DNA of 64,000 nt. It comes from Neurospora intermedia. Lineage: Eukaryota; Ascomycota; Sordariomycetes; Sordariales; Sordariaceae. Under the pieces are notes generated by a model. The model had not been told where the DNA came from, searched no databases, and saw nothing but the letters and a program-made list of their open reading frames with translations. Made by a program: the position numbers and the translations under genes. Shown here one piece after another: positions 32,883-45,985 of this stretch. The stretch lies in contig BTPP01000003.1 in the NCBI GenBank assembly GCA_037102815.1, forward strand, positions 4,402,001-4,466,000, in the 5' to 3' direction. Within the stretch, counting starts at the first letter, position 1, and every line of letters starts with the position of its first letter.

Positions 32883-34908
32883 TAGATGTTGCTGAGCGGG
32901 AATGTAGGACGTGGAGTGACAGGTGGTATGTGACGACTCGTGAGTTTACTGAAGAGGGTTAGCTGGTCGGCAGCTACAGATATGGAGAGTGGTGGCGGAT
33001 GGCAAAAGCTATCCAAGCAATGCGGGGAACGTGTGAGGTGATGTTGAGAGTGAGAAAGATTTGAGGGTAAAAGAGGAAGGAGGACGATGTATTTCGGGCG
33101 AACTTACCGAAGCAGAGAGGCGCCCAAAGCACTTTGTCAAGGTTGAAATGTTGCTAGAAGACGTAATCCGCCTCGATGTTATAATCCGACCCTCTAGATG
33201 GCGAACAAATATCCGTTTTACCGTATGATCGTAGTGTGACAGGAACGAAAGGTGCAGGGTGAGCGACGACTGAATGTCATCAAGATGTTGGAACGAGAAG
33301 GGATTTTACACAAGAAAAAGGCTCGCGTAAGAGAAGTGACAGTGGTACCTGCTCTGTCTGAAATCCAGAAACAGTCCGAGGATGGCCCAGATTTATAGAC
33401 GCAGAGATGGATGAACCATCACGCAAAGAATCTGAGATACGCACGCAAGTCGCACCATCAGGCAGGAGACCCTAGAGAAGGGATGAACCAGAAGACAAGA
33501 TTCATTTCCCGTGACCACAACAATCGTAATCTGACCCAGTGGTCTCACGGCTGGGCTGTTTGCAAACAGAATATCGGATGGAAGGCACTCATATTGAGGA
33601 GTGATGCGATTTATGTTGGCAGCGAATACCTAAGAGACTAAGCGGTCCAAACAACAAGACAACAAAGTCAAAGGTTATCGGGATATGAGAGATGTTTACC
33701 TATTGAAGAACACAGAAAGTCAATGGATACCTCCGCGGCTACATTCTTAGAACGAGCCATTATGTTTCTTTCTGGGCTCAAAGGAGATCTTGGGTGAGTT
33801 GGAGGTGAATCATCGGCACTTTCGCTCTGGCCTTGAGGTCATTTTCGCCAGCTGTTGACCCATAACTTGGTGACTGCGGATTCTCTCTGCACGCTTCCCA
33901 GCATGGCTCAGGATCATCGTAGCAATCGACCAAGGCGCACTTCTTTGGAACCGACAGCGACTGGTTCTTGATACGGGCTTGGAGTTGCGAGACTGGCAAG
34001 GACGCGATGCTGTGATCCATGCCCACGCTGGTAAGGGTTAGGGGTAAATCAGGACCAAGCCAAATGTCGCAGGTAATTCCGCCTCGGAACATTCCGGTGC
34101 CGGCCCCACCGATCGAGTTCCCCACTCCCGCTCACGTTCAATTTTCGCAAACTTGCTTCTGTCGTTCATCTCCATTCCCATTTTTCCTCTCCCGGACGCA
34201 ATTTTGAACTCTGATGTATTGTTGTTTGCATAACAAAACATCATGTATTGTGCTGCCAAAGACATGCAGCTGAGAACAGCCTTGTAAAGCCAAGGCATTC
34301 ATACTGAGGGTGAGCTACCAATCTCTTTTCTTTCATCATCACCTACCTCCCTTTCCATGATGTTTTGACAATTATCAAAACCTTGACTGCCTAGCATTCT
34401 GCTGCGGAGAAAAATGTTATCTGAATCTTTGAATATCTCATACCTCGATGTATCACACTTTGCGTTGTTGAACTTCTGCTAACATCGTGCGGTGTTTCAG
34501 TTTGTAAAAGTAAAACGAGCGCAAGTGCCGACACTAGTACTCCTTGGGAACTGCTCATGATGGTTGCAAACGTACCCAGCCAGTGCCTTCTTTTCTTCCC
34601 ATTGCCTAGCCCTTGTCATAGTTAGCAGTCATTCAGTCATGAATAAACACCGGATTACAGATGAACTCTTGATGTCACAGTGCCGATGAGACATTGTTCA
34701 TGCACGTTCATCCGGCGGCTTCCTTTTTGCCACTTGGGGAGAGTTGTCCGCTACTTTAACGTGCATCTCCCTGCTCACATCCTACGCCCATTGTTCGCTC
34801 CTCCTCAAGCGATCGCTCTAACTCTAGTGTATACGCACACAATCATTTCTTGGTGTCCTAGCTAGCAAGTGGAACTCTACTCAAAGCAACTTTGCGTCAA
34901 TCGCTGCG
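32883..34908. promoter_or_regulatory. divergent region between rid and the HhH-GPD glycosylase gene
   Basis: About 2 kb between two divergent starts. It should contain both promoters and probably leader introns. Open frames such as 33778-34125 (minus) have no recognisable domain. No specific binding site is identified. Confidence 0.45.
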
Positions 34909-36522
34909 ATGAGAATCCAAACCCGTTCAGCCGCCAAGAGGCTCAAAGCAAACACCGAGGAACACATCGTGGTTGCGAACCCCCTCCAGAATCCGATCAT
35001 TGTTCCAGATCATGTATCTGAGACTATTGTAGCTTCGATTGAGACTGAATCCTGGACGGGAGGGAAACGGAAGCGGGGACATGCCACGCCGGCGCATCCT
35101 CTCAAAGGTTCGCTTACTCCTTTGCTCTCGATTTCAGCCTGCTAATTGATTGAGTATATAGGTGGTCGGGATGTCTTGCCTCCTAGCATGGGTGTTCTGC
35201 CAACCCCTGGTACAACTCCAGAGACACCAGATTCGCTGAGCAGTTCTTCCAATGCGCCGGTGCATGTAACGCGAAGTGTGGCCAAACGCCAGAGTCAAAC
35301 TTCGCTCGAAACTACCAAGACTCGGACCGAGGATGTGAAGGCGCAAAAGACGCCGATCGGTACAGGGGAGAACACCATGGACACTTCTCTGGATAACACT
35401 ATTGAGGTGAACACCCCCAACGACGACGACAAAGACGAGGAACACGCTGAACGGGACCGACGGGTTACCAGGTCGTCTTCCAAGAGACCAAATACAGAAA
35501 CCGACGAAGACCTCGATAGGGGCAATGGACAGGTTATTGTCAAGACCAGCAAGAAGGCAACCAAGGTTACCGCCACAAAAATAGCCGCCGTGGACCGTGA
35601 CAGCCCTGACTACAAAATGCCAGTGAGAAGGGGCCCAAATAATCCCATGGGGCTCACGCCAGGGTTCTCACCTTATCCCAATCGTCAGGCCCCTACCCCA
35701 GAAGCATGCGAGGATGTATACCGCATCTTGGCAGCCATGCATGGCAAGGTAGAGCAACCCAAGGAAATGCCCAAAGCATCTTTGGAGAAGGCCGGATGTG
35801 GCGAGGTACCTTGCGTATTGGACGCCCTCCTCCGGACGCTGATTAGCGGCAACACTCTGATGGCCATGGCGGACCGAGCGATCAGGAACGTAGCTCAAGA
35901 GTACGGTTTACGCGAACACGGCTCTGGCGTCGGAAGCATCAACTGGGAAAAGGTTGCCAGCGAGCCAGAGGAAAAGCTGGCCCAAGCTATCAAGGTTTCG
36001 GGGAACGGAAACCAGAAAGCCAAGCATATCAAGTTGATCCTCGACATGGTTGCGTTGGAGATGGCGCAGATTGCAATGGAGAAGAATGGAACGGGCGGTA
36101 AGCGAGAAGTCGCCTTCCCAGAGACGCTGAATCTAGACCACATGCACACCGTCACCAAAGACGAGGCCATGGCCAAGCTTGTCCAGTATCCCGGTATTGG
36201 CGTCAAGAGTGCCGCCTGCGTTACACTCTTTTGTCTTCGCATGCCCTGCTTTGCAGTCGACACGCATGTCCACCGGTTCTGTCGCTGGCTCGGCTGGGTG
36301 CCGGAGAAAGCAAATGCCGAGGACTGCTTCAGACACTGCGACGTGAAAGTGCCGGATCACCTCAAGTATGGCTTGCACCAGCTGTTTATCCGCCATGGAC
36401 AACAATGCTTCAAGTGCCGGAAGGCGACAAGGCCTGGTACGAAGGAGTGGAGGGAGGCACCCGAATGCCCGTTGGAACACCTGCTGGACCGGGGGAAGGG
36501 AGAAGACCATCGAGATGGATAG
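34909..36522 (+). CDS. HhH-GPD DNA glycosylase, endonuclease III-like
   Basis: The C-terminal half is a helix-hairpin-helix GPD domain of base excision repair glycosylase/lyases. Exons are 34909-35107 and 35162-36522, giving 519 residues. The hairpin reads YPGIGVKSAACV with the catalytic lysine at 415, and the catalytic aspartate is Asp433 in FAVDTHVHRFCRWLGW. These two residues define a bifunctional glycosylase. After the domain come cysteines CFKC and a later CPLEHLL, which do not match the full four-cysteine iron-sulphur spacing of endonuclease III, so a degenerate or altered loop is likely. The first 240 residues are charged and low-complexity, with nuclear-type basic clusters (KRKRGH, TRSSSKRP). 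Substrate base is unknown. It sits divergently next to rid. Confidence 0.85.
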
Positions 36523-37641
36523 ACAGGGAACACCGGAAAGAGTCGATTTGGAAGTAGTTGATTTCTTCCTAAAAGCAATAATTTCCAGTCTGACTCTTTC
36601 GCCCGCCATAACTTGGAACCCTCTTGCTGCTGTTGTGACGGATGAAAGCTTCCTAGGCCTTTTGAGTCGTAGATCCCCTCCCACAGTTTCATCTGATGTC
36701 CACGTCCCCAGTAATGCACAGAAAGCGTGTAATTAACGAAAGAACATACTTGTACGCATTCCGGTCATAGGATGTTGTCGTCATTGACAGCTCCAAGTAA
36801 GTACTCAACTGCGAATCACCTCAATATTCGAAGATTCGGTGATTCATGAAGAGATGGGGAGTTGGGCGAATCCGTACCATCATATACAAGTAGGAGCTCT
36901 CCATCTGGCTACTGGCAACAGCTGCTGAGCAGCTGCGTGTTTCTGACCATCGCACCTGCCTGCCGCGCCCTTCTGCCCCCTCACCCCTGCAACTTTTAGC
37001 GGCCCCACGCACTTACCTAGTGAAGGTCTGACGCGGTTCCTTCTGGATTGACGCGCAACAACAGAACCCAGGTTTCGTTACAGCGTTCCTCTTCCTTTCC
37101 CAGGCACTGGACGCTGGCTCTGGCATGTCAGAGGCTGAAGCTCCCGTCTGACAGCCGCACCGTCAACTCCAACATACAACAGGAGAGCCTTCACCGATTG
37201 CTTGGTGAAAGAAGAACGGGGTCAGACTCCTTCACTGGCCTGGAACATAAAACCCCACGAGCGCGGATTTCTCTTCTGTCCTACTGGTATTCAAATTTCC
37301 TTCAACCCTTGGTCTGTGGGTGCAAGAGATACCCGCACATCCATCGCCATCTCGACCTTTGCCCTCCGACAAAGCATCACTGCTCGTCCTCGGTTGCCTG
37401 GAGCATTTTGCTTCAACTATTCTTGTCATTCCTTTACCGCAGAAGTTGTTGCTCTTGCAAATCTGTCACTCACCTCGACGAAAGCTTTTTGCCGATGCAA
37501 AAGCTTCTCTGAACCATTCCGTCTGTTTTGCGCTGGAGGTTGCTTCTTGCGACTATCGAAGCGCCAACCTACTTTGCCCTCCCAGCTCCGTCAGCCTAGA
37601 CAACTACCAGAAACCATCCCGTTCTCGAATCGACCGCCGAG
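36523..37641. promoter_or_regulatory. intergenic region upstream of the SEN1-like gene
   Basis: About 1.1 kb between two plus-strand genes. The last 400 bp before 37642 are pyrimidine-rich, as expected of a fungal promoter and leader. No gene is supported. Confidence 0.45.
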
Positions 37642-40600
37642 ATGTCAGACAAAATGGAATACCCAGAGCTGGGGACCGCGGACGTTCAGATGGCTATGAT
37701 GGAGATGCATCAAGCCTTTGAAGAGTTTCCTCCAGATGCACATCCAATCTGCCCTTTGCTCAGCGACGATGACGATACAGACTACGCGTTGCCAGACCTC
37801 CCCGATGCGAACGGAACAACGGTGGCAGAAAAGCAAAAGCGAATTGCTGACGGGTTCGAGAGACGTAGAATTACCTACGGCCTTTCGCTTCTGTTGGTGA
37901 TGCCAGAGGCTGGCAAATGGATTAACGAGTGGAAAGAGCGTGTCAACTTCTTTCTCACAAAATGTGACCAATGTGCCAGGACATGGCATAGGACACGCCA
38001 GCAATTCATCAGAGCCATTGATCAGTGCGTATTCGCAAAAACCTACTTTGTCCACCGTAGGCTCGGTGACCCCAGCTAATCCGATTTACAGATACACTTC
38101 CCGAGACAACGCCGAGCTCTTGCGGAATCTACAGAAAAACCTCGAAGCCTTCGACGAAGAACGCATCACGCGCGGCCTCAAGAGAGCCAAATTCATCCTT
38201 GAGAGGGACGGTCCCATGCCGACTACGAAGCTCGTTAGAATCGAACTTTGGCCGTGTCTCGCCTTGTTCGAATCGCTCTGCTGCATGGCATACTTGAACA
38301 CCAACAAAGCAAACCTAGAGATATTCAATTACGTATTCGAACATGTCCAGCCTAAGAAGCCGCTGAAGATGGTGGGAGGCGCAATTCCGACCATGACATA
38401 CTTCCTTTTCGAAGAATATCCGGTTCACAGGGCGTTTGCAGAGGCACAATGGCAACGGATGCTACCGGAAAGCCTCACCGATGAGGAGTGGGAATGGGCT
38501 GTCAGAAGCGGCCTCAAGTCCCATATACTCGGCCATAGGGGGATACAGCCCCCTGCGCGGCTGTGTCGCTTTTGGAGCGGATTCCTCCTCATTTTGCGAG
38601 CTATGAGCGAAAAGAGTATTTTGGAAAACCTCCGCGGTATGGAAGTACAACCGAATGTCTACTTCCTTGCTCTCGAAAACCTCGGCACCAATAACGTCCC
38701 TGCTTTGAGCATGATACTGAAAGCACTTCGTACGCTGATGGAGCGTTCGTCAAAGGCTTTTTGGGATGCTTATGACCAAGTCACCCCCAGTATGATTGTG
38801 GAGGAAATTTTCAAAAGTCCGGCTTTTCGGCCCTTTCTAAGCCAGTCCCTTGAGCCGGACATGATGGTTGAGGACCAGGATAACAACGGTCAACTAATAC
38901 CAGTGTTGGCAGAATGGGTCAGGGCCTTTATCCGTTCCCTTCCGTTAGCGCGGCGGTCAGACGTTTGCGAAACTCTTCTTCGGCATCTTTTCGAAACTCT
39001 CCGGGTCGACCAAAGCGCAGCCCCAGAAGCGAAGGCCACTTGTATCCTTGCTGGTCTGGTGACCTTGAGAGAATGCTTGGACGGCTATCTCAGCCTTCCA
39101 TCCTTTGATACAGGAACGTCTCTTATCATGGTCAACCAGTTACTCAACAGAGTGATTCAGTACAAGGAAGTCATCATTGACGCGACCAAACTCAAGGCCG
39201 CGGACAAGTACAACGTTGGCCTCTCACAGGCTGCTATAGCTATCATACAGTCTGCCCTGGCATTGGACGCGAAGGCGACGTTGATGGAGTGGGACGCTTT
39301 CGTCAAGGAGAAGCCTGTTCAGGATGCCGTAAACAGGGACTCTGGCGCATTGTGGGAGTCATTCCTCGAGCTCGTCTGGAACGGACAAACAGATCTCGCC
39401 AAGGCCATGTTGAGAGCTACGATGCCTCTCAGGAGTATCGAACGGTTTATCCCTAAGCGGAAAGACCAGCTCAAGAACGAGCATGCAAAATTCAACAGAC
39501 GCTTTCAACAACAAACGGCGGCAATTGGCAAAATGTTAGGCCGTCTGTCTGACTTCAACCCGGCTGATCTTGACAGTTTCTGCTCGGATCCGCAGAGTAA
39601 CACCATCCAGCCCATCGTGGCGACTCTAATACACGGTGAGGAAGCCATTCGCGAAGCTGGCTTCGAGTTGATCAAAGCCATCACAGGTGAGATGACGCCA
39701 TCTGAGGCCGTGAATAAGATGCTTGAGGAGTACTTCAGTCAGTTCCTGGAGGCCTTCACTGGCGCCGTAAACCATATCACCAACGCCAAAGACTCCAATA
39801 ATCCGTGGAGTCACATGCAACACTTGTTGAAATGCTGTGAATTCGTGCTCAATAGCTTAAGTGATCCGTCCGTAGGTCAACTCAGACGCAAGACCCTGAC
39901 CCCTGCGGAACATGCTATCGTTAAGGGATGGTGGGATTGCGAATGGAGAGCCGTCGGCCACTCGTTCGGATCCATGAGACTTTGGCACGTGAAGGTGGAC
40001 AAGAAGGTCATGGAAGACTTTTGTCGTGATGTGATGGAACTTGCAGAGAAGCTCCTCGCCCAAGACGGTCTCATGGCTTCGGCACTTAGCAGTCCTCAAA
40101 GCATCTCGGCGACAAACGGTGACGACGGCTCAGAGGGCATGAAGTTGGTCCTGGAGCCGCCGAGAATACACTCGCTTCCCTTGGTGGACATGTTGCAACT
40201 CCGCGATAAATATCTGATCGCCGGTATTATCGAAATTACCAAGAAGTTGATCAAGCGTCTGCAAGACAACGGTATGGATCTTCCGCCAAAAACAGTCGCC
40301 TATCTCAACAACATGCTGAAGAAGAGGAAGATGACTGATGGGCGGACGGACTACCCCATAAAGACGAATCTCACCAACGAGCAACGGATCGAGCTACTCA
40401 AGGCGCTCGGGGACGATGCTGCCATCGAAGCGCAGTTTGTTGGTGGAAAGCCTGTGAAGCAAGAGGTCAAGCCGGTTATGAAACAGGCAAAGCTCGATTT
40501 CTCAAAGGCATCACTCAAAGACCACATTGCTTCACTTACGCCTGCCTTTGAGAAGGCCACTGAGAGGCGGAAGAATGCTCTGTTGGAGACGATGAAGGCT

Positions 40601-43600
40601 GAGGCTCCAGCCAAGGCTCCTCCCAAAATCGACTCAAAGGCTGCCGACAAGATCAAGGAGGCTAGGCGGCTTGAGCGAGAAGCCAAGGCTAAGCGAGATG
40701 CTGAGGCCATCGCGAGGGCAAAGGCCCTGCGTGCGCCGCCAAAGCTGGTCCAGGGAGAAGGCTCAGGTCTGGCTGGTGTTGCTGGAGTTCGTGGCAAAGA
40801 CCACGCCCCAGTGCTGAAGGACGAGATCATGGTTGGTTCATCATCGGAAGACGAAGATGAGTCTGACGATGACGAGTTGATCACACTTCATGCCGCTGGA
40901 AAGAAGAATATGACTGAGGCCGAGCGTCGCGCCCATCGGTTGTTGGCTGAGAAGATGCGCGGACCGGTGAAGAAGGTCAAGATCGAGCGATCCGCCAAGG
41001 ATATGCGCGCTCGCCTTATCCCCCCTATGGATGTGTTGCACCAGGCCATCTTGGAGTGGGACATCTTCCACGAAGGTAACGATCCGCCGAACGGGTACCG
41101 TTGTGATCACGTCTCGGATACCTACCAGGACCCGGTCAGCTACAAGCAAACCTTCTTTCCGTTGCTCATCAATGAAGCCTGGCGCTCATTTGTCACAGCC
41201 AAGGATGAAACCACGTCCAAGCCCTTTGGCATCAAGGTCCTTAGTCGCATGACAGTCGACAAGTTCATGGAAGTTACGGCGTCGGTTCCAGTCGCAATCA
41301 ACAAAGACCGTCAATTGTCTGAAGGAGATATTGTCATCATTTCCAAGGGCCAAAACCCGCTTCAAGAGCCAGAAGAGCTACACTGTCTTTCGCGTATCTG
41401 GAAGACAACTTACAAAAAGGACAATGTGGAGGTCGTCTACCGCCTGAACGCCAAAGGTAACCAAATTCTACCTGCGCTTTTGCCTGGCTCGGAGTTTACC
41501 GTTGTCAAGATCACCAACATGACGACCATTGAACGCGAGTATGCCGCCCTGGAAAGTTTACAATACTATGATCTTATGGACGAGGTATTGAGGGCTGAAC
41601 CGTCTCCTATGCTGTCTTTTGGCGAGGAGAACATCAAGAACACCATGAAAAACTGGAATCTTAACCCGGGTCAAGCGAAGGCGATCCTGAACGCCAAGGA
41701 GAACGATGGGTTCACCCTTATCCAGGGTCCTCCAGGTACGGGTAAAACTAAGACCATTGTGGCAATGGTTGGCTGTCTTCTGACCGGCGTGCTCAAAAAC
41801 CCTACCGCTGGGGTGGCCATTGGGCGTCCGGGACTCGGAGCTGCAAAGAACAATGCTCCAGCAAAGAAGCTGCTTGTCTGCGCGCCCAGTAACGCCGCTG
41901 TGGACGAGTTGGTGTTGCGCTTGAAGAATGGCGTTAAGACCCAGAACGGAACAACTCACCAAATTGAGGTGGTCCGTCTCGGTCGCAGTGATGCCATCAA
42001 CAGCGCAGTCAAGGATGTCACGCTTGATGAGCTGGTCAAGGCGAAACTGGAGGCTCAGTTGAACAAGGATGAAGGCCCGACTGACCGGGAGAAGCTGCAC
42101 CAAGAAGCGGGCGAGATCAAGCAGAAGATTGCCGAACTCAGACCGCAACTGGAAGCAGCGCGCACGATTGACGACAGGCAGCTGGTCAACAAATATCAGC
42201 GGGAGTTCGACGAACTCAAGCGGCGCCAGGCGCACATCGGAGCGCGCATCGATGCGGATAAAGCTAGCGGCAACACATTTGCCAGAGAGACCGAAATCAA
42301 ACGCCGACAGGTCCAGCAGGAGATTCTGGACAAGGCTCAGGTGCTGTGCGCCACTCTCAGCGGTAGCGGTCACGAGATGTTCAAGAACTTGAACGTGGAG
42401 TTTGAGACGGTCATCATCGATGAGGCGGCGCAGTGTGTGGAGCTCAGTGCGCTCATTCCCTTGAAGTACGGATGCTCCAAGTGCATTCTTGTCGGTGATC
42501 CTAAGCAGTTACCACCTACCGTTCTCTCGCAGTCTGCTGCACGGTACGGCTACGACCAGAGTTTGTTCGTCCGCATGCAGAAAAATCACGAGAAGGACGT
42601 ACATCTCCTCGACACCCAGTATCGTATGCATCCTGAAATCAGCTCCTTCCCCAGAGCCGCCTTTTACGAAGGTCTCCTACAAGACGGTGACGACATGGCC
42701 AAGTCGCGTCTCCAGCCCTGGCACCGCAGTACCTTGCTTGGTCCGTACCGCTTCTTCGACGTCCGCGGTTCGCAGGAGCGGGGACCAAAGAATCAGTCAC
42801 TGGTCAACGAAGAAGAACTCAAGGTCGCCATGCAACTTTATCGCCGTTTCAAGGCCGATTACGGCAATGTCGACCTTAAGGGCAAGATTGGTATTATTAC
42901 TCCTTACAAGGCCCAGCTGTACCGGCTGCGGTCTCAGTTTGCCCAGCGCTTCGGCGACAGCATCACGGACGAAATCGAGTTCAATACCACTGATGCCTTC
43001 CAAGGACGAGAGTGCGAGATCATTATTTTCTCATGCGTTCGTGCCAGTCCCACAGGTGGTATTGGTTTCATGACGGATATCCGTCGTATGAACGTCGGTC
43101 TCACGCGTGCACGGTCTTCACTGTGGATTCTCGGTGACTCTCGCGCTCTCATGCAGGGTGAGTTCTGGGCGAAGCTCATTGAGGATTCTAAGCGGCGCGA
43201 TAGGTATACTACGGGAAATATCATGAGCATGCTAAGCCAGGCGGGGCCACAGCTGTCTGCTGCGGCGTTCGAGGCTCTGGCGATTACTAGCTCTGATAAT
43301 ACCAGGGAAAGTACGCCAAGTGGTATCAAGCGGGAGGTGGTCGAGGTGAAGGACGAGGATAGCGATGTGCAAATGGGGGATCGATCGTCGTTTAGGGGGT
43401 CTTCTCCTCCGGCTGCTGCTGTTGGCGGCAGCAGTGCGATGGGTTCGTCCAGACCTCCTTCCGGACGCAATACTCCAAGTCATACCGGGAACGGGTTTGG
43501 AAGTTTGCCTGCCCCGCAGCAGCCACAGCCAACCCAGTACAGGGAAGGCTTGCCGGTCATTCAAGAGACGACTTTCACGCCGAGGGTAAAGAAGAGGCCG

Positions 43601-44176
43601 TATGAGGGAGGAGGGGGTGATCAACCTGGCAAGAAGGTACGTAGTATCCGATACCGGGACAAGCAGCAGCAACGTATGATGAGCCCAGATTGACTGACAT
43701 TTTCCCTATTACAGCAACACATCGACCCCATTGCCAGCAGAGCCCCCAAGGGGCCCAGGGGCTACAACCCCAATACCAACAACCTCCCACCGAGACCACC
43801 GCCGCAGGCGCCTAGTGACCCCTCAGCGATGGAAGTCCTGGGGTTGGCACCCCCTACCAGAGCACCGGCTGCTCGGCAGCAGCAGCAGCAGTCGCAGTTC
43901 GACTATCAACCTCAGCAGCCCCCTCAATACCAACCTCGTCCTCAACAAGGAGCTCCGCCTCCGTATCCGGGCCATCAGCAACAGCGACAACCACCTGCTG
44001 GTCCTTCTCGACCCGGTCCTCCAACTGGACCAAGCAGACTGGGTGGTAGTGGTACAGGTTACCAGCAGCAGCAGCAGCAGCAACAACAACCGCAACAGCA
44101 ACAACAACACAGACCGCCGCCGATAGTGAAGAAGAAGGCGCCTGTTGATCCGTTTATTAAGCGGAAGAAGAGGTGA
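37642..44176 (+). CDS. SEN1-type superfamily 1 helicase
   Basis: This is a large nuclear RNA/DNA helicase of the Sen1/senataxin family, which ends non-coding transcription and removes R-loops. Exons are 37642-38024, 38092-43636 and 43715-44176, giving 2129 residues. The N-terminal half is the long helical Sen1_N region. The helicase core shows Walker A GPPGTGKTKT near 1340, DEAAQ near 1571, GDPKQLPPTV, QYRMHPE near 1637, TTDAFQGRECE and VGLTRARSSLW near 1799. A charged coiled segment (KIAELRPQLEAARTID region) is inserted between motifs I and II, as in Sen1 and Upf1 stalks. The C-terminus is disordered. The third exon encodes a Pro/Gln-rich tail ending in a basic cluster (KKKAPVDPFIKRKKR) that looks like a nuclear localisation signal. 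Confidence 0.95.
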
Positions 44177-45125
44177 TTGATTTGCTCGGATGATGATCAG
44201 CTCTGACTGGATGATATACCTTTCGGAAACCCACCTCGGGCTGGGTTGTTGCTTCCGTCATCACGCCGCATCATATGTGAGCAGGGTTTTCGTTCTCGGT
44301 CTCTCGGATTGTCTGGTGGCATTCTTTGCATTCTACATCTTGCCGGCTTTACGGCAGATCTTGCTTTGTTTTATCGACTTCTAATAGATTACTGGGGCGT
44401 TTGCTCGCTTACTCCCATGGTACAGATAATCTGGCCGGGTGGCTTATCGCTGTCTGATTGAAGGAGGAGCTAAAAGGGCGTCATCCGGACGGCATAGATG
44501 GTGTTAGAGTAGACGACTGTAGAGTAGATTTGATGATTGCTTGCTTGTGCCTGGTGTGCCTGTTGAGTTTCATGCTCGGGCTGCACGGTCTGGTCCAATT
44601 CGGTAGGGACATAATCACGGTCCCGTTCTTGCTCCTCTTCTTCTTCCGGCGGTTCTTCCCCGTCCTCGTCGTCCTGGTTCCGAGTCCTCAAGCTGAGTTC
44701 TTGCCAGAATTGGTGCAAAGGGCTTAAGCCGTTCACCTTTTCAAGAGAAGAAAACCGGGAATCGAAAGCAGGACAACACAGGATGGAAGGCATCGAATGA
44801 AGCGTTACCCGTCAAGATGCATTCTGCATCAGGATATGCCATAACATGGGCAACCACCCTAGTTCCCCAGAAATGCTTTGCTGGTTTCCCGTACATCGAT
44901 CAGGGTCAAGTCGAACGGGTACTGTACTCTTGTTTCCCTTCTGTATGTACACCTAGGTACCCATCTTGGTTCTAGACGGTGGTTCCAACGACACTACCTA
45001 CATTTCGACATTTTCCACGCGGGGGGCATGTAATGCCGAGCACACCTACCAGCGGCAGGACCTATTACTGTGTACGCTTCCAAGCCAGTCCACAGAAAAT
45101 TGAACATCCATCGATTTTACATCTA
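44177..45125. other. intergenic, SEN1 3' region
   Basis: This should contain the SEN1-like 3' untranslated region. A minus-strand frame at 44470-44793 with a Glu-rich stretch was considered and not called. Confidence 0.4.
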
Positions 45126-45429
45126 CCGCAAAGACTCGGGGGATTGATTTTCAACTTCCAGGGAAATCCGGCATTATCAGACATTCATATATACATTTTA
45201 TGCCTTCTGAAAATAGTGGGGGAGATATGTTGCCACCTTAGAGCATTGTAAATTTGGTTCCTCCAATATCCTACCTTTTCTTCTTTATTTCTTCAAGGGC
45301 ACTGGAGGGTAGGGACATTCAATTTACGGTCTTGCACACAACTTCTGGCGGGCGTGAATGTTGCAGTATGTTTACAGATTATGCCTGATTTCCCAGAAAG
45401 TTGAAAGTCAATCCCCCGAGTCCTTGCGG
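45126..45429 (-). mobile_element. MITE, copy 1, TA-flanked with about 50-bp inverted ends
   Basis: The 304-bp element begins CCGCAAAGACTCGGGGG and ends in the inverted form CCCCCGAGTCCTTGCGG. The two ends match over about 50 bp with a handful of differences. TA dinucleotides lie directly outside both ends (45124-45125 and 45430-45431), the target duplication of Tc1/mariner-type elements. It has no coding capacity, so it is a non-autonomous DNA element. The strand is set so that it reads the same way as copy 2. Confidence 0.85.
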
Positions 45430-45835
45430 TACCAATCGGTCGGTCCATAAAACATGAATCGAGTACCTCTGAGATTGTAATCATTTAACCACCTACGAAC
45501 CTTAATAAGCTGATTCACTACACATTATGCTGCCTCCATTTACTCACTTGAGATACTTTGATCTTGTCTTGCCTAGTGCTACCGGAGTATTCTCCAAATA
45601 TTTACAAGGTCGTGCACACACACGTACGTACATAGATAGATAGATAGATACCTATAGGGACCGCCTTTCTGCTGCTGTGTGCTGTAGTCTATCCTGTAAA
45701 CTATCGAACCTAGCGGTCACGGTCACGGTCGGTGGTTGTTTGGTGTTTTGCATCTCCAGGTTCTTTTCTTTCCGTCTTCTCTGTTTTTACTTATATAGGG
45801 CTATAGTTTACCAAGATTTGTATGAATAACACAAA
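45430..45835. other. intergenic between MITE copy 1 and tRNA-Gly
   Basis: About 400 bp with a short GATA repeat near 45633-45650. It should carry the upstream elements of the tRNA gene. Nothing else is seen. Confidence 0.4.
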
Positions 45836-45906
45836 GCGCCAGTGGTTTAGTGGTAAAATCCATCGTTGCCATCGATGGGCCCCGCGTTCGATTCGCGGCT
45901 GGCGCA
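45836..45906 (+). tRNA. tRNA-Gly (GCC)
   Basis: A complete 71-nt cloverleaf without an intron. The acceptor stem is GCGCCAG with CTGGCGC and discriminator A. The anticodon stem is CATCG with CGATG around loop TTGCCAT, giving anticodon GCC at 45868-45870. The A box (TGGTTTAGTGG) and B box (GTTCGATTC) are intact. A T-run at 45919-45925 can serve as the polymerase III terminator, well before the long T tract. Confidence 0.96.
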
Positions 45907-45938
45907 GTGATTTGTCTCTTTTTTTGTATTTCAAGCAA

Positions 45939-45940
<2 letters not shown>

Positions 45941-45985
<45 letters not shown>

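Noticed and set aside
44470-44793. Minus-strand frame with a Glu-rich stretch, possible small gene
   Set aside because: It lies in the SEN1 3' region, has no domain, and its acidic run comes from a CTC/TTC repeat. No supporting splice structure was found.
44995-45040. Similarity between GGGGGGCATGT here and near 48762, suggesting a larger element around the MITEs
   Set aside because: The match is about a dozen bases and lies at different distances from the two elements. Chance is sufficient.
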